From: Nesterenkonia xinjiangensis
GTDB taxonomy: Bacteria > Actinomycetota > Actinomycetes > Actinomycetales > Micrococcaceae
Assembly (NCBI RefSeq): GCF_013410745.1
Contig: NZ_JACCFY010000001.1
Coordinates: 62,001 to 126,000, forward strand
DNA: 64,000 bases
Reading direction: 5' to 3'
Shown here: piece by piece, positions 38,284 through 49,664 of the stretch
Position numbering within the stretch: position 1 is the first letter of the stretch
Layout of the letters: each line of letters starts with the position of its first letter
Notes under the pieces: model-generated
What the model was told of the DNA's origin: nothing
Database searches by the model: none
The model's input: the letters and a program-made list of their open reading frames with translations, nothing else
Position numbers and translations under genes: made by a program

Positions 38284-39642
38284 ATGAGAGGCTCACAGGC
38301 ACCCCGCCACGCGGCACGCTCCGCCGGACTGGGACTCGCCGCCGCCCTGGCGGTCACGGCGACTGGCTGCGGGGTCGCCGTCGGCGATGACTCCGTGGAC
38401 CTGGACTACTGGCTCTGGGACGCCAACCAGCTACTGCCCTATCAGCAGTGCGTGGACGCCTTCGAAGAGGAGAACCCGGATGTGCGGGTCCGGATCAGCC
38501 AGTACGGGTTCGACGACTACTGGATGAAGCTCACCGCCGGCTTCGTGGCCGGCACCGCACCGGATGTGTTCACCGACCATCTCTCGCGCTACCCGGAGTA
38601 CGTGCAACGGGACCTGCTGCTGGATCTGGACTCCCTGGACGCCACCGCCGCGGTGGACGCCGACGAGTTCCAGGAAGGTCTGGCGGATCTGTGGGTCGGC
38701 CAGGACGGCGGCTGGTACGGAATGCCGAAGGACTTCGACACGGTGGCGGTCTTCTACAACGAGACCATGCTCTCCGAGGCCGGGCTGACGCCTGAGGACC
38801 TGCAGGACCTGGACTGGAACCCCCAGGACGGCGGCTCCTTCGAAGAGGTCGTGGCCAGGTTGACGGTGGACTCCCAGGGGCATCGCGGGGACGAGGAGGA
38901 GTTCGACCCCGACGACGTCGTCACCTACGGGCTGGCCTCGCAGGGATCCGGGGGCACCTCCGGGCAGACGATGTGGTCCTGGACGGCGGGCTCCACCGGT
39001 TGGCGGTTCACCGACACCGATGTGTGGGGCCAGGAGTACAACTTCGACGATCCGCGCCTCCACGAATCACTGGACTGGCTGTTCGGCTTCGTGGACAAGG
39101 GCTATCTGGCCTCCTATGAGGAGGTCGGTGGCGACGCCAACGCTCAGCAGCAGCTGGGCTCCGGGCAGGCCGCGATGACCACCGACGGGTCCTGGATGAT
39201 CAACTCCTACACGCGTCTGGACGGCGTGGACGTCGGGATCGCTGGACTTCCCTCGGGCCCGACGGGCCATCCGGTCTCCATGTACAACGGCCTGGCGGAC
39301 TCGATCAGCGCCGACACCGACCATCCGCAGGAGGCCGCTCGGCTGGTGGCCTTCCTGGGGTCGGAGACCTGCCAGAACATCGTGGGCGACGCGGCGGTGG
39401 TCCTCCCGGCCCGGCCCGCGTCCACGGACCGAGCCGTCGAGGCCTTCGCCGAGCGGGGGATCGACGTCTCCCCGTTCACCGACCTGGTGGAGGAGCAGCA
39501 CACGATGTTCTACCCGGTGACCGACCAGTTCGGAGCGATCGACGCCCTGATGACTCCGGCGATGGATGAGATCTACATCGGCGGCCGCGACGCGGAGACC
39601 CTGGCCGACCTCAATGAGCGGGTCAACGCGATGCTGGAGTGA
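38284..39642 (+). CDS. Sugar ABC transporter substrate-binding lipoprotein
   Basis: 452 aa. A lipoprotein signal: GLGLAAALAVTATGC with the lipobox Cys near residue 29. The mature part is a family 1 solute-binding protein: YQQCVDAFEEENPDVRVRI, YWMKLTAGFVAGTAPDVFTD, GMPKDFDTVAVFYNETML, ARLVAFLGSETCQNIVG. It captures the sugar outside the membrane and delivers it to the two permeases. ATG at 38284 with GAGGAGGTCGGAG upstream; last gene of the operon. The acidic, Asp-rich surface suits high salt. Confidence 0.93.
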   Translation: MRGSQAPRHAARSAGLGLAAALAVTATGCGVAVGDDSVDLDYWLWDANQLLPYQQCVDAFEEENPDVRVRISQYGFDDYWMKLTAGFVAGTAPDVFTDHLSRYPEYVQRDLLLDLDSLDATAAVDADEFQEGLADLWVGQDGGWYGMPKDFDTVAVFYNETMLSEAGLTPEDLQDLDWNPQDGGSFEEVVARLTVDSQGHRGDEEEFDPDDVVTYGLASQGSGGTSGQTMWSWTAGSTGWRFTDTDVWGQEYNFDDPRLHESLDWLFGFVDKGYLASYEEVGGDANAQQQLGSGQAAMTTDGSWMINSYTRLDGVDVGIAGLPSGPTGHPVSMYNGLADSISADTDHPQEAARLVAFLGSETCQNIVGDAAVVLPARPASTDRAVEAFAERGIDVSPFTDLVEEQHTMFYPVTDQFGAIDALMTPAMDEIYIGGRDAETLADLNERVNAMLE

Positions 39643-39650
39643 CAGGAGCC

Positions 39651-39680
39651 CTGACCTCCGACACCGCCGAGGCGGGTCAG
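39651..39680. terminator. Hairpin between the convergent import operon and purU
   Basis: Outer arms CTGAC/GTCAG (39651-39655, 39676-39680) and inner arms CCGCC/GGCGG (39664-39668, 39671-39675) can form a bulged stem over the purU stop codon. It is the only terminator candidate in the 34-nt convergent gap. Confidence 0.45.
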
Positions 39681-40555
39681 CGCAGCACCACGGTCTTGCT
39701 CCCGTGCAGGATGACCCGGCCCTCTGCGTGCCACCGGACGGCCTCTGAGAGGGCCTTGCACTCGGTGTCCCGCCCGGCTGCGACGAGATCCTCAGGGCCG
39801 TGGGTGTGGTCGACCTCCACGACTCGCTGAGCGATGATCGGGCCCTCGTCGAGCTCGCTGTTGACGTAGTGGGCCGTCGCCCCCACCGTCTTGACGCCCC
39901 GCTCGTAGGCCTGGTGGTACGGCTTGGCCCCCTTGAAGCTGGGCAGGAAGGAGTGGTGGATGTTGATGACGCGGCCCTCCATCCGTGTCGCCAGCGAGTC
40001 GCTGAGGATCTGCATGTAGCGCGCGAGGACCACCAGGTCGATCGACATCCGGTCCACGAGGTCCAGCAGCTCCTGCTCCGCCTGGGGCTTGGTCTCCCGG
40101 GTGACGGGGATGTGGAAGAACGGGATCCCGTGCCATTCGACGAGTCGCTGGTGGTCCGGATGGTTCGACACCACCGCCACGATCTCGATCGGCAGGTCGC
40201 CCTTTCGCGTGCGGAAGAGCAGGTCGTTGAGACAGTGCTCGAACTTCGAGACCATCACCAGCACTCGAGGCTTGGCGTCGGCGGCACGCAGAGTCCAGTT
40301 CATGCCGAAGCGCTCGGCCACGGGGCGCAGCGACGCCTCCACAGCGTCCAGGGAGGACTCCGCGGATGTGGACGACCCGCCGTCGGTGGTGTCGGCCCGT
40401 GCCCGCAGGAAGAAATGGCCGGCCCGCGGATCGTTGAACTGGGCGAGCTCCATGATGTTGCAGCCGTGGTCCAGCAGGACTTCGCTCACGGCATGGACGA
40501 TCCCCAGAGTGGAGGGGCAGTCCAGGGTCAGGATCATCCCACGGTCGCTGGGCAT
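39677..40555 (-). CDS. purU: Formyltetrahydrofolate deformylase
   Basis: 292 aa: an N-terminal ACT domain (LDCPSTLGIVHAVSEVLLDHGCNI), then the formyltransferase-like hydrolase domain with VMVSKFEHCLNDLLFR, the catalytic NIHHSFLPSFKGAKPYHQAYERGVK and GATAHYVNSELDEGPIIAQ. It releases formate and free tetrahydrofolate from 10-formyl-THF. It is the last gene of the sarcosine oxidase unit, where it keeps folate free for further demethylation. It starts inside the last codons of soxG (about 22-nt overlap), so it is co-translated. Confidence 0.93.
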   Translation of the reverse strand: MPSDRGMILTLDCPSTLGIVHAVSEVLLDHGCNIMELAQFNDPRAGHFFLRARADTTDGGSSTSAESSLDAVEASLRPVAERFGMNWTLRAADAKPRVLVMVSKFEHCLNDLLFRTRKGDLPIEIVAVVSNHPDHQRLVEWHGIPFFHIPVTRETKPQAEQELLDLVDRMSIDLVVLARYMQILSDSLATRMEGRVINIHHSFLPSFKGAKPYHQAYERGVKTVGATAHYVNSELDEGPIIAQRVVEVDHTHGPEDLVAAGRDTECKALSEAVRWHAEGRVILHGSKTVVLR

Positions 40556-41196
40556 GAGACCTCCTCAGGATGGTCGGACAAGGATGCGGGGCGGTGCTCG
40601 CGCGCAGCGTCGAGGAGCCACCGTGCCACGTAGTCGGCGAAGGAGGCCCGCGGCATCAGGCGGAAGCTGTGGAGCTCAGTGCGCCACAGCAGCACAGGGA
40701 CCGTGCTGAGGGTCGTCGCCACCGCTGACCCCGGGGGCAGCGCACGGGGGTGCAGATCGGCAGGGACCCCCTTCTCCAGCAGGCTCCTGGCCTGGGCGCC
40801 ACGGACCTCGATGATGGTCCGGTTCGCCGACAGGTCCACCGCCTGACCGGGCGCGTCCCCAAGGGCGGCCCCCAGGGCGGCGGCCAGCAGCGGGTGGCTG
40901 TCCGGGGGCGCCACGACGAGGAACTCGTCGGGTGCCAGCCAGAGCACGCCGACCCCGTCCGGGCCGCCGCGGACTTCGCCGACCTGCGCCGGCAGCCCCG
41001 CTCCTGTGGCGTCGGCGAGCGCGCGGTGTGCGGCGGTGCCGGGCATCGCGCGCAGACCGATCTGCGTGCTGAAGGGCTGTTCCTGCAGCGTGATCTGAGT
41101 CGGCGCCTGCGCGGAGCAGGACGCCAACGCCTCTCGGAGGTGGTCCAGCGGAGCTCGTCTCAGCTCGGCCGGGCCTCGGGTGTGGATGTCAGCCAT
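40534..41196 (-). CDS. soxG: Sarcosine oxidase gamma subunit
   Basis: 220 aa from the ATG at 41196 ([12 protein letters not shown]); it overlaps the soxA stop by 8 nt. SoxG-type GcvT-like fold: [75 protein letters not shown] and [27 protein letters not shown]. It is the small non-catalytic subunit of the heterotetramer. An extension upstream to 41274 would lie within soxA and is not accepted. Confidence 0.9.
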   Translation of the reverse strand: MADIHTRGPAELRRAPLDHLREALASCSAQAPTQITLQEQPFSTQIGLRAMPGTAAHRALADATGAGLPAQVGEVRGGPDGVGVLWLAPDEFLVVAPPDSHPLLAAALGAALGDAPGQAVDLSANRTIIEVRGAQARSLLEKGVPADLHPRALPPGSAVATTLSTVPVLLWRTELHSFRLMPRASFADYVARWLLDAAREHRPASLSDHPEEVSCPATVG

Positions 41197-44095
41197 CGCG
41201 ACGGCTCCCTTCAGGGTCGAAAAGCACGGTGGGCGAGACGACGACCTCGACTGGTCGATCGTCGACGATCGCATGGAGCGTCTCCCCGATCCTGGTCCGC
41301 CCGCCGGTGATCAGCGCCAGCCCGAAGGTGCGCCCCAGCGCCGGGGAACGGTAGGAGGAGGTGACCCACCCCTCCGTGGGCACCGGTATCTTCGTGAGGT
41401 CGTTGTCCGGATCGATCAGCTGGGAGCCTTCGGGGAGCCGGAGCTGCTCGTCCCGAGGCAGCACCGAAACCAGGTGTTTGCGGTCTTCTCGCACGTTGTC
41501 CGGACGCGAGTACGAACGCCGACCGATGAAGTCCTTGCGGGACGAGACGACCCAGTCCATGCCGGCGTCCTGAGGGGTCACCGTGCCGTCGGTGTCCTGC
41601 CCGACGATGATGTACCCCTTCTCCGCGCGCAGCACATGCATGGTCTCGGTTCCGTAGGGAGTGATCCCATAGGGCGCCCCGAGCGCGGCGATGTCCTCCC
41701 AGACACGCAGTCCGTACCAGGAGGCCACGTTGACCTCGAAGGCGAGCTCGCCCGAGAAGGAGATCCGGCAGATCCGCGCGGGGATGCCGGAGGCGAGCAC
41801 CGTCTCACGGAAGGCCATGAACTCGAAGCCCTCCGCGGAGACGTCGAGATCCGGCGCCAGGGCCGCGATGACGTCTCGGGAGCGCGGACCCGCCACGGCC
41901 ACCGTCGCGTACTGCTCGGTCACCGAGGTGCAGGTGACGTCGAGCTCGGGCCACTCTGTCTGGAGCCACTCCTCCAACCAGTCCAGGACTCCCGCCGCCC
42001 CTCCGGTGGTGGTGGTCATCAGGTAGCGGTCGTCCTCAAGGCGGAGGGTCACGCCGTCGTCGAAGATCATCCCGTCCGGGGCGCACATCACCCCGTAACG
42101 GGCCTTGCCCGGCGCGAGCTTCTTGAAGGCATTGGTGTAGATCCGGTTAAGAAACTCGCCGGCGTCTGCGCCGCGGATCTCGATCTTGCCCAGCGTGGTG
42201 GCGTCCATGAAGCCGACTGAGTCGCGCACGGCGGCACATTCACGCAGCACAGCCGCATCCATGGTCTCTCCGGACCGCGGGAAGTACCAGGGCCGCTTCC
42301 ACTGGCCGACATCCTCGAACTCGGCCCCCTGCTCCAGGTGCCACGGGTGCATGGGCGTGATCCGCGCCGGGTCGAAGAGCTCTCCTCTCCGTGTCCCGGC
42401 GAGCGCGGCGAAGGTCACCGGCGTGTACGGAGGGCGGAACGCGGTGAGCCCGATGCCCGCCGGGTTCTCCTTGCCGAGCAGAGAGGCCAGGGTCGCGACC
42501 AGGGCGGCGCTGCTGGTCTTGCCCTGGTCATGGGCGGTGGAGATGGAGGTGTACCGCTTGACGTGCTCCACCGAACGCATCCCGGCTCCGGTGGCACGCA
42601 TGACGTCGGCGACGGTCTGATCCCGCTGGAAGTCCACGAAGTGGTTCCGGTAGGCCTCCGCGTCGTCTCCGTGGAGCGAGGGCACGAGCCACACGGGCCG
42701 GGCCGGCGCCAGCTGCTCCTCCTGGGCCTGCGGCACCTGGGCCGTGCGGGCGAACCCGGTGTCACTCGCGGCAGCCGCACCGGCCTCTGCGCCCTCCAGG
42801 AGGGCCCCCGCGAGGTCTGCTCGGCCGTTGATCATGCCGGCTGTCCGCTGGCCCGGCACGGGAGCGTCCGGCACGAAGGCCGCCAGCGCGTCGTGCCACC
42901 GGATCCGTCCCTGACGCTGGGTGTGCAGGTGGATGGTCGGGGTGAACCCCCCGGAGAGGGCCAGCACGTCTGCGTCACGGCTGAGGACCTCACCGGTGAG
43001 CGTGCCGTCCTCGGCGATCCCGCTGACCGTCACGGAGGCCAGGCCGCCGTCCTCGTCGGCGCCGGTGCCCACGACGACGGAACCGGTGTGGACGGGCACC
43101 CCCGCGTCCTGTGCCCGACGGGCCCGTGCGGAGAGCTCCGGGCGGGAGTCGACGACGGCGACGACCTGTCCCCCGGCCTTCCGAAGGTCCTCGACGACCT
43201 CGTAGGCCCAGTCTCCGGTGGTGGCGACGACCGTCCGATCCCCGACGAGCACGCGGTGACGATTCAGATAGGACCGCACCGCGCAGGCCAGCATGATGCC
43301 GGGGCGATCGTTGTCGGCGAAGACCAGGTGCCGTTCGTGGGCCCCGGTGGCCAGGACCACCTGGGCGGCGCGGATGTGCCACACGCGTTCCCGGGAGACG
43401 CCGTCGGGCCTCGGACCCTGCCCGTGGGCGGCGCGGCGCTCGACGGCGATCATGTAGTTCGCGTCGTAGCTGCCCACCACGGTGGTGCGTTGCAGGTGGA
43501 CCGCTTCGGACTCGTCCTGCAGCTCGCCCACGACCCCGCGCACCCAGGCATGCGCCGACTGGCCGTCGATGCGGGCGTCGCGCCGGGAGAGGAGCTCTCC
43601 GCCGGCTTCAGCTCGCTCGTCCAGCAGCATCACCCGGGCCCCAGATCGAGCGGCCTCCCGCGCGGCGACCAGCCCCGCAGGACCGGCGCCCACCACCAGC
43701 ACGTCGGTGTGGACGTGCTTGTGGTCGTAGTAGGCCTGATCCTGTCCGGGGTCGAGGGTGCCCAGTCCGGAGAGCAGCCTCACATCCATCCCGTCGACCA
43801 GCTCCACGCTCGGGGCGGTGAGCATCGACTCGGTGACCTGGTCAGGGTCCCCGGGTCTGACGGAGATCAGTGCGTTGGGCTCCTCGACGCCGGTGGAGAA
43901 GATCCCTCGGGGCCGCCGCCGGTAGATCGAGTCGCCGACACGCATGCGCCCGTTGGCGAGCATGGCGCTGGCGACGGTGTCGCCCTCGGCGCCGGCCAGC
44001 TCCTCTCCGTCCAGCATGAAGCGACGCGGCCGGGTGGTCTCGATCCGGGCATGCGGAGTCGTGCCTGCGGGGACTCGACGTGACGTGCTGGTCAT
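41189..44095 (-). CDS. soxA: Sarcosine oxidase alpha subunit
   Basis: 968 aa, normal length. Order: N-terminal SoxA_A3/2Fe-2S-like region ([21 protein letters not shown]), NAD-binding Rossmann domain ([30 protein letters not shown]), a second dinucleotide region, and a C-terminal GcvT-like THF-binding domain from about 570 ([52 protein letters not shown]). The heterotetramer oxidises sarcosine to glycine with H2O2, and passes the methyl carbon to THF as 5,10-methylene-THF. The ATG overlaps the soxD stop by 4 nt. Confidence 0.96.
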   Translation of the reverse strand: MTSTSRRVPAGTTPHARIETTRPRRFMLDGEELAGAEGDTVASAMLANGRMRVGDSIYRRRPRGIFSTGVEEPNALISVRPGDPDQVTESMLTAPSVELVDGMDVRLLSGLGTLDPGQDQAYYDHKHVHTDVLVVGAGPAGLVAAREAARSGARVMLLDERAEAGGELLSRRDARIDGQSAHAWVRGVVGELQDESEAVHLQRTTVVGSYDANYMIAVERRAAHGQGPRPDGVSRERVWHIRAAQVVLATGAHERHLVFADNDRPGIMLACAVRSYLNRHRVLVGDRTVVATTGDWAYEVVEDLRKAGGQVVAVVDSRPELSARARRAQDAGVPVHTGSVVVGTGADEDGGLASVTVSGIAEDGTLTGEVLSRDADVLALSGGFTPTIHLHTQRQGRIRWHDALAAFVPDAPVPGQRTAGMINGRADLAGALLEGAEAGAAAASDTGFARTAQVPQAQEEQLAPARPVWLVPSLHGDDAEAYRNHFVDFQRDQTVADVMRATGAGMRSVEHVKRYTSISTAHDQGKTSSAALVATLASLLGKENPAGIGLTAFRPPYTPVTFAALAGTRRGELFDPARITPMHPWHLEQGAEFEDVGQWKRPWYFPRSGETMDAAVLRECAAVRDSVGFMDATTLGKIEIRGADAGEFLNRIYTNAFKKLAPGKARYGVMCAPDGMIFDDGVTLRLEDDRYLMTTTTGGAAGVLDWLEEWLQTEWPELDVTCTSVTEQYATVAVAGPRSRDVIAALAPDLDVSAEGFEFMAFRETVLASGIPARICRISFSGELAFEVNVASWYGLRVWEDIAALGAPYGITPYGTETMHVLRAEKGYIIVGQDTDGTVTPQDAGMDWVVSSRKDFIGRRSYSRPDNVREDRKHLVSVLPRDEQLRLPEGSQLIDPDNDLTKIPVPTEGWVTSSYRSPALGRTFGLALITGGRTRIGETLHAIVDDRPVEVVVSPTVLFDPEGSRRDG

Positions 44096-44394
44096 GTGTG
44101 TGGGCCTTTCCCCGGTGTGGACTCGGTCTCGAGCATCCGGCCGACACGGCGGACCTCGTGGAACTCATAGGTGGTGGTGTGCCGCACCGCGTCGAACCAC
44201 TTCCCGCAGCCGGTCGCGTGCATCCACCGTTCGGCGAAGAGGCCCTTGGTGTTGTCGCGGTAGAACAGGTAGCGGGCCCAGGCGGCGTCGTCCAGGGCGT
44301 GGGGGTCATCGGGGTAGGCGACCTGCGCCTGGCCGCCATAGGTGAACTCGTTCTCGTTGCGTGGTCCGCAGTGCGGGCAGGGGATCAGCATCAT
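44092..44394 (-). CDS. soxD: Sarcosine oxidase delta subunit
   Basis: 100 aa from the ATG at 44394 ([17 protein letters not shown]), preceded by GAAGAGG about 8 nt upstream. Zinc site: Cys6 and Cys9 of CPHC plus the His and Cys of [23 protein letters not shown] and [12 protein letters not shown] are SoxD hallmarks. Small structural subunit. It overlaps soxA by 4 nt; an open extension to 44472 reaches into soxB and is rejected. Confidence 0.92.
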   Translation of the reverse strand: MMLIPCPHCGPRNENEFTYGGQAQVAYPDDPHALDDAAWARYLFYRDNTKGLFAERWMHATGCGKWFDAVRHTTTYEFHEVRRVGRMLETESTPGKGPHT

Positions 44395-44419
44395 GGTGGG
44401 CACCTCTTCGGGCAGGTGT

Positions 44420-45637
44420 TCAGTGGGCGACGGCGGCGGCGCCGTGTTCGTCGATGAGGAAGCCGGTCTCAAACCGTTCCAGGGAGAACGGTGCGTTCAG
44501 CGGGTGCGGCTCGTCATGGGCGATGGTGTGGGCGAAGGTGTACCCGGCGGCCGGAGTCCCCTTGAAGCCGCCGGTGCCCCAGCCGCAGTTGACGTAGAGC
44601 TGGTCGATGGGGGTCTTCGAGATGATCGGCGAGGCGTCGAAGGTCGTGTCCACGACTCCGCCCCAGGTGCGCAGCACATGGGCCCGGGCGAAGATCGGGA
44701 ACAGCTCGACCGCGGCCGCCATCTGCTCCTCGATGATGTGGAAGGCGCCACGCTGCCCATAGCCGACGTATTGGTCGATGCCGGCGCCCATGACCAGTTC
44801 GCCTTTGTGCGCCTGGGAGACGTAGACATGGACGTGGTTGGACATCACCACGGTGGGGTGGACGGGTTCGAAGAGCTCCGAGACGAGCGCCTGCAGCGGG
44901 TGCGACTGGATGGGCAGGGGAAGTCCCGCCAGCTCCGCGACCATGGAGGAATGTCCCGCCGCGCAGAGGCCGACCTTCCCGGCATGGATGCGTCCGCGGC
45001 TGGTCTCCACTCCGACCACGCGCTCCCCGTCCTTGAGGAACCCGGTGACTTCGCAGTTCTGGATCAGGTCCACGCCGAGCTCCGCCGCCCGCCGCGCCAG
45101 CGCCCAGGCCACATGGTCGTGCTTCGCGATGCCGGCCCGGGGCTGGTACGTCGCCCCCATCACGGGGTACCGGATGTCCTCTCCGATGTTGAGGATCGGG
45201 CAGACCTCCTTGACCTCCTCCGGAGTCAGCCATTCGGCGTCGACCCCGTTGAGCCGATTGGCCTCGACGCGCCGCACGGACTCGCGGACGTCTCCCAGCG
45301 TGTGGGCGAGGTTGAGCACTCCTCGCTGGGAGAAGAGGAAGTCGTAGTCGAGCTCCTCCGGGAGCTGCTCCCACATGCTCAGGGAGCGCTCGTAGAGGTG
45401 GGCGCTCTCGTCCCACAGGTAGTTGGAGCGGATGATCGCCGTGTTGCGCGCCATGTTCCCGCCGGCGAGCCAGCCGCGTTCCAGCACGGCCACGTTGGTG
45501 ATGCCGTGGTGGGCGGCCAGGTAGTAGGCGGTGGCGAGCCCATGCCCTCCTCCGCCGACGATCACCACGTCGTAGGAGGACTTCGGCTCGGAGTTCTCCC
45601 AGAGGAACTCCGGGTGCTCAGGCAGCTGTTCGGCCAT
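44420..45637 (-). CDS. soxB: Sarcosine oxidase beta subunit
   Basis: 405 aa flavoprotein. FAD-binding [18 protein letters not shown] near residues 24-41 and [25 protein letters not shown]. His173 in [12 protein letters not shown] occupies the place where the family covalently binds FMN. C-terminal [24 protein letters not shown]. It is the catalytic subunit where sarcosine is oxidised. The ATG at 45637 shares a base with the glyA stop (TGATG). Part of glyA-soxBDAG-purU. Confidence 0.96.
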   Translation of the reverse strand: MAEQLPEHPEFLWENSEPKSSYDVVIVGGGGHGLATAYYLAAHHGITNVAVLERGWLAGGNMARNTAIIRSNYLWDESAHLYERSLSMWEQLPEELDYDFLFSQRGVLNLAHTLGDVRESVRRVEANRLNGVDAEWLTPEEVKEVCPILNIGEDIRYPVMGATYQPRAGIAKHDHVAWALARRAAELGVDLIQNCEVTGFLKDGERVVGVETSRGRIHAGKVGLCAAGHSSMVAELAGLPLPIQSHPLQALVSELFEPVHPTVVMSNHVHVYVSQAHKGELVMGAGIDQYVGYGQRGAFHIIEEQMAAAVELFPIFARAHVLRTWGGVVDTTFDASPIISKTPIDQLYVNCGWGTGGFKGTPAAGYTFAHTIAHDEPHPLNAPFSLERFETGFLIDEHGAAAVAH

Positions 45638-46929
45638 CAGACGACCTCCTTCACGACGGATTCCATGTGGGGATGCAGCGGAAACCTCCCAGCCAGGGAG
45701 GAGACCCGTTCACGCAGCTCCGAGTGGTCTCTGGCGGTCAGCTGAGGGGCAAGAGCGAAGGCGATGATGTCGGCGACCTCGCGGAACTCCTCGTCTCCGA
45801 AGCCTCGGGTAGCCAGAGCCGGGGTGCCGATGCGCAGCCCGGAGGAGATCATCGGTGGTCGTGGGTCGAAGGGCACCGCATTGCGATTGACCGTGATGCC
45901 CACCTGATGAAGCCGATCCTCCGCCTCACGGCCGTCCAGCTCGGAATGGCGCAGGTCCACCAGGACCAGGTGCACGTCGGTCCCACCGCTGACCAGGCTG
46001 ATGCCGGAGGCTGCGACGTCGGGCCGCCGCAGCCGTTCCGCCAAGACCTGGGCGCCGTCGAGGGTCCGCTGCTGCCTGTCCCGGAACTCCGGGGTGGCGG
46101 CGCTGCGGAAGGCGACCGCCTTGGCGGCGATCACGTGCTCCAGAGGCCCTCCCTGCTGGCCGGGGAAGACTGCTGAGTTGATCTTCTTCGCGAGGCCGGC
46201 CCGGGAGAGGATCACACCTCCCCGGGGTCCGCCGAGGGTCTTGTGCGTCGTCGTGGTGACCACGTCGGCGTATGGGATCGGGCTGGGGTGGAGGCCCGCG
46301 GCCACAAGCCCGGCGAAGTGTGCCATGTCCACCAGCAGATAGGCTCCGACTTCGTCCGCGATGCGGCGGAACGCCGCGAAGTCCAGCTGGCGGGGATACG
46401 CGGACCACCCGGCGATGATCACCTGCGGGCGGTGTTCACGGGCCAGGCGGGCCACCTCATCCATGTCGATCAGATGATCGGACTCCCTCACCCTGTAGGA
46501 GACGGCATCATAGAGTCGGCCGGAGAAGTTCAGCCGCATCCCATGGGTCAAGTGACCGCCGTGGGCAAGGTCGAGTCCGAGGATCGTCTCACCGGGCGTG
46601 AGGAGGGCGGAGAGCGCCGCCGCATTGGCCTGGGCTCCGGAATGGGGCTGGACATTGGCCGCTTCAGCCCCGAAGAGCTCCCGCACACGGTCGATGGCGA
46701 TCTGCTCGACCACGTCCACGTGCTCGCAGCCGCCGTAGTATCGAGCACCTGGGTACCCTTCGGCGTACTTGTTGGTCAGCACCGAGCCCTGAGCCTCCAT
46801 CACGGCCGGCGAGGTGAAGTTCTCCGAAGCGATCATCTCCAGCGTGGTGCTCTGTCGCTCCCGCTCGGCGTCGATCGCCGCGGCGATGTCCGGATCCTCC
46901 TCACGCAGCGAGGAGATGGTGTCTGTCAT
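45637..46929 (-). CDS. glyA: Serine hydroxymethyltransferase
   Basis: 430 aa PLP enzyme. [36 protein letters not shown] at the start, the PLP Lys in [16 protein letters not shown], and [11 protein letters not shown]. It interconverts glycine and serine with 5,10-methylene-THF. In this operon it most likely runs toward serine, using glycine and the methylene-THF that sarcosine oxidase and dimethylglycine oxidase produce. A second glyA for biosynthesis is expected elsewhere. It overlaps soxB by one base; 65 nt separate it from the serine dehydratase gene. Confidence 0.95.
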   Translation of the reverse strand: MTDTISSLREEDPDIAAAIDAERERQSTTLEMIASENFTSPAVMEAQGSVLTNKYAEGYPGARYYGGCEHVDVVEQIAIDRVRELFGAEAANVQPHSGAQANAAALSALLTPGETILGLDLAHGGHLTHGMRLNFSGRLYDAVSYRVRESDHLIDMDEVARLAREHRPQVIIAGWSAYPRQLDFAAFRRIADEVGAYLLVDMAHFAGLVAAGLHPSPIPYADVVTTTTHKTLGGPRGGVILSRAGLAKKINSAVFPGQQGGPLEHVIAAKAVAFRSAATPEFRDRQQRTLDGAQVLAERLRRPDVAASGISLVSGGTDVHLVLVDLRHSELDGREAEDRLHQVGITVNRNAVPFDPRPPMISSGLRIGTPALATRGFGDEEFREVADIIAFALAPQLTARDHSELRERVSSLAGRFPLHPHMESVVKEVV

Positions 46930-46993
46930 AGGTGTCGCTCCTTGTCTGGTTCGAAGTTCTTGCGGCTTCCCCCGGCTGATCAGCGGCGGAGCT

Positions 46994-48418
46994 TCAGCAT
47001 TCGATGACGTTCACAGCCAACCCGCCCTGAGCAGTCTCCTTATACTTCGAGGACATATCCGCCCCCGTCTCACGCATCGTCACGATCACCTCATCCAACG
47101 AGACCCGATGCTGCCCATCCCCCATCAACGCCATCCGCGCCGCATTGACCGCCTTAGTCGCCGCAATCGCATTCCGCTCAATACACGGCACCTGCACCAA
47201 CCCCGAGATCGGATCACAGGTCAACCCCAGATTGTGCTCCATCGCAATCTCCGCAGCATTCTCCACCTGCTCCGCAGACCCACCCAAGACCTCACAAAGC
47301 CCAGCAGCCGCCATCGAAGACGCCGAACCCACCTCCCCCTGACACCCCACCTCAGCACCAGAGATCGACGCCTGCTCCTTATACAGCACCCCAATCGCCG
47401 CAGCAGTGAGCAAATACCGCACCACCGCCTCTTCACGATCCTCCGGCGCGATGAAACTGCCTCCCGGCCCATAATGGGTCGCATAGAACCCCACCGCCGG
47501 AATGATCCCCGCCGCCCCGTTGGTCGGCGCAGTCACCACCCGGCCACCCGAGGCGTTCTCCTCGTTCACGGCCAAAGCCACCAGATTGACCCACTCCTGC
47601 CAATACGCATACGACCGATCCGGATCCTGCTCCGTGAGCCGGGCATGCCACCCCGGGGCACGACGCCGGACGTTCAACCCACCCGGCAGCACCCCGGCGC
47701 GGCCCAACGCGGAGTTCTTACACTCCTCCATGACCTGCCAGATGTGCAGCACCCCAGCCCGGACCTCCTCCTCCGGGCGCATCACGGTCTCATTGGCCAT
47801 CATCACCTCAGAGACAGCCCGGCCGGTGCTGCGGCAGTGCTCCATGAGCTCGGCCGCCGTGGTGAAGGGGTGAGGGACCTCCGCCTCCGCGGACTCGACC
47901 ACCTCACCCAGGGAGGCAGCCTCCGCCTCGGTCACGGTGAGCACGAACCCTCCGCCGATGGAGAAATAGGTCTGCTCAGCCAACGGTGCGCCGGCACCAT
48001 CGACGGCAGTGAGGACCATCCCATTGGAATGCTGCGGCAGGAAGGTCAGGGGCCGCTGCACGAAGTCCTCCACCCGCAGGGTGACATCCACACCAGAACC
48101 AACACCGACCTGGGCACCGACCTGGACCGTCCCGGTGGCGCGCATATCCTCGATGCGCTCATCGACCTCCTCGGGCAGGATCGCCTCTGCGTCCCAGCCC
48201 TCCAGGCCCAGCAGCACCGCCTCGAACGTGCCGTGGCCCTGCCCCGTAGCGGCCAGAGACCCATAGAGATCCACCCGGACCTCCACCAGCCCACCCAGAT
48301 CCTTCTGAGCAGGCAGCTCCTCGACCACGAAACGACGAGCCGCACGCATCGGCCCCACCGTATGGGAAGACGACGGACCGATCCCGACACTGAACAGATC
48401 AAAGACACTGATCGTCAT
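46994..48418 (-). CDS. sdaA: L-serine ammonia-lyase, iron-sulfur, single chain
   Basis: 474 aa with beta and alpha parts fused. N-terminal [24 protein letters not shown]; [4Fe-4S] cysteines in [14 protein letters not shown] and [21 protein letters not shown]; the C-terminus VNVIEC ends in the Cys that enters the active site in this family. It deaminates serine to pyruvate. Its last two thirds use codons ending in G or T far more than the neighbours (TTG, GCG, GGG, ATT, AAT), suggesting a different history. The ATG overlaps the oxygenase stop by 4 nt (ATGA). Confidence 0.95.
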   Translation of the reverse strand: MTISVFDLFSVGIGPSSSHTVGPMRAARRFVVEELPAQKDLGGLVEVRVDLYGSLAATGQGHGTFEAVLLGLEGWDAEAILPEEVDERIEDMRATGTVQVGAQVGVGSGVDVTLRVEDFVQRPLTFLPQHSNGMVLTAVDGAGAPLAEQTYFSIGGGFVLTVTEAEAASLGEVVESAEAEVPHPFTTAAELMEHCRSTGRAVSEVMMANETVMRPEEEVRAGVLHIWQVMEECKNSALGRAGVLPGGLNVRRRAPGWHARLTEQDPDRSYAYWQEWVNLVALAVNEENASGGRVVTAPTNGAAGIIPAVGFYATHYGPGGSFIAPEDREEAVVRYLLTAAAIGVLYKEQASISGAEVGCQGEVGSASSMAAAGLCEVLGGSAEQVENAAEIAMEHNLGLTCDPISGLVQVPCIERNAIAATKAVNAARMALMGDGQHRVSLDEVIVTMRETGADMSSKYKETAQGGLAVNVIEC

Positions 48419-49620
48419 CGAGACGCCTGCGCCGCCGTCGCCTGCTCGTCGCGAGCCTCTTTCGGCGCACGCCAGCCGAGAGCTTCATACCACCAGTCGT
48501 GGAATTCACTGATGTGGTGCTCGCTGGGCACCAATGCCCCGCCCGAGGCGTAGACCTTCGAGGACATCGACGGCTGCGTCTGTTCACAGGCCTCGAAGTC
48601 CTGCTGATTGACCCGATGGAAGAGCTCCACGGATTTCGACACGTCCAGGGACCCTGCGCGGATCTGCTCGACCACCTCGGGCAGGAACAGCCAGTCGCAC
48701 TCGACGATGGTGCGGCTCTCCGAGACCGGGAACATCCGGTGGAGGATGACGTGGTCCGGAACGGTGTTGATGAAGACCTGTGGCCGGACGGTGATGGCGT
48801 AATACTTGCGTTCCTGGTCCGGCGCGATGGCGGGCAGTTCGGAGACCCCGGAGGAACCGTCGACGGTGAAGCCGTCGATCTCGCTGCCGAAAGCGGCTCC
48901 ATGGACCTCGCCGTTCTCGCGCTGAGAGGCGAGGCCGTCGGCGAACTCGGGGATGACCTCGGTCAGCTCAGGATGGATCGTGGCGCAGTGGTAGCACTCC
49001 ATGAAGTTCTCGATGATGAGCTTCCAGTTCGCCTGGACGTCGTAGGTCTTCGTCTCCCCGCAGGCGAGGTTCTCGATGCCGTAGTTGTCGATGGACTCCA
49101 CCTCACCGAAGCTGGTCCTGACCTCGCCGAGCACGGCCTGGTCGAAGTCCGGGGGAATGTCGGCCAGGCAGACCCACACATACCCCAGCCATTCGCGTAC
49201 GTGGACCGGTCGCAGGCCGTAGGCCTTGTTGTCGACATCGGGCATGGAGGTCAGATTAGGAGCGGCGACGAGCTCCCCCTCCAGCGCGTAGGTCCAGGCA
49301 TGATAGCCGCACTGCAGGGTCTTGCTGCGCCCCTGATCGGTGGTGCAGACTCGCATCCCCCGATGGCGGCAGACGTTGTAGTAGGCGGCGATGCCGGATC
49401 GTCGGGTCCGGACCACGATGATCTCCTCGCGGCCGATCGTCACCTTCTTCCATTCACCGGCCGAGGGCAGAGAATCAGCTCGGAGCACGCAGTTCCACAT
49501 CTTCTCGAAGATCGCTGCCTGCTCCTGGGCGAAGATCTCCGGGTCGGTGTAGGTGTCCCCCGGCGGTGTGGACCGCAGGGAGGAACCGGGAAGGGGCTCG
49601 TCCAGGTGATCGATGATCAT
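48415..49620 (-). CDS. Rieske oxygenase of the quaternary-ammonium type, probable glycine betaine monooxygenase
   Basis: 401 aa from the ATG at 49620 (GAGAGAA upstream). Rieske ligands Cys84, His86 (CRHRG), Cys104 and His107 (CGYHAWTY). The mononuclear iron site is in [15 protein letters not shown]: His211 and His216, with Glu208 where ring-hydroxylating oxygenases have the bridging Asp. Glu at this place marks the CntA/GbcA/choline monooxygenase/stachydrine demethylase subset. Between serine dehydratase, dimethylglycine and sarcosine oxidase genes, glycine betaine (to dimethylglycine plus formaldehyde) is the most likely substrate; proline betaine or choline are alternatives. An open extension to 49713 overlaps the reductase gene. 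Confidence 0.85.
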   Translation of the reverse strand: MIIDHLDEPLPGSSLRSTPPGDTYTDPEIFAQEQAAIFEKMWNCVLRADSLPSAGEWKKVTIGREEIIVVRTRRSGIAAYYNVCRHRGMRVCTTDQGRSKTLQCGYHAWTYALEGELVAAPNLTSMPDVDNKAYGLRPVHVREWLGYVWVCLADIPPDFDQAVLGEVRTSFGEVESIDNYGIENLACGETKTYDVQANWKLIIENFMECYHCATIHPELTEVIPEFADGLASQRENGEVHGAAFGSEIDGFTVDGSSGVSELPAIAPDQERKYYAITVRPQVFINTVPDHVILHRMFPVSESRTIVECDWLFLPEVVEQIRAGSLDVSKSVELFHRVNQQDFEACEQTQPSMSSKVYASGGALVPSEHHISEFHDWWYEALGWRAPKEARDEQATAAQASR

Positions 49621-49664
49621 GGGGATGTGTTCTCTCTTTCCGGGGTCAGGGGCTCGCCAGGGGC

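Noticed and set aside
37684-39642. A 652-aa version of the sugar-binding protein
   Set aside because: The additional 200 residues are the wrong frame of the preceding permease; the ATG at 38284 has a good ribosome site and opens a lipoprotein signal.
46930-46993. Glycine riboswitch ahead of glyA
   Set aside because: The gap is only 64 nt, too short for an aptamer and without its conserved pattern.
46814-48553. A 579-codon open frame antisense to glyA and sdaA
   Set aside because: Its composition (Arg, His, Pro, Leu) is a shadow of the G/T-rich codon use of sdaA; no domain is visible.
48415-49620. Aromatic ring dioxygenase
   Set aside because: There is no small beta subunit gene, the bridging residue is Glu rather than Asp, and the context is N-methyl amine breakdown.
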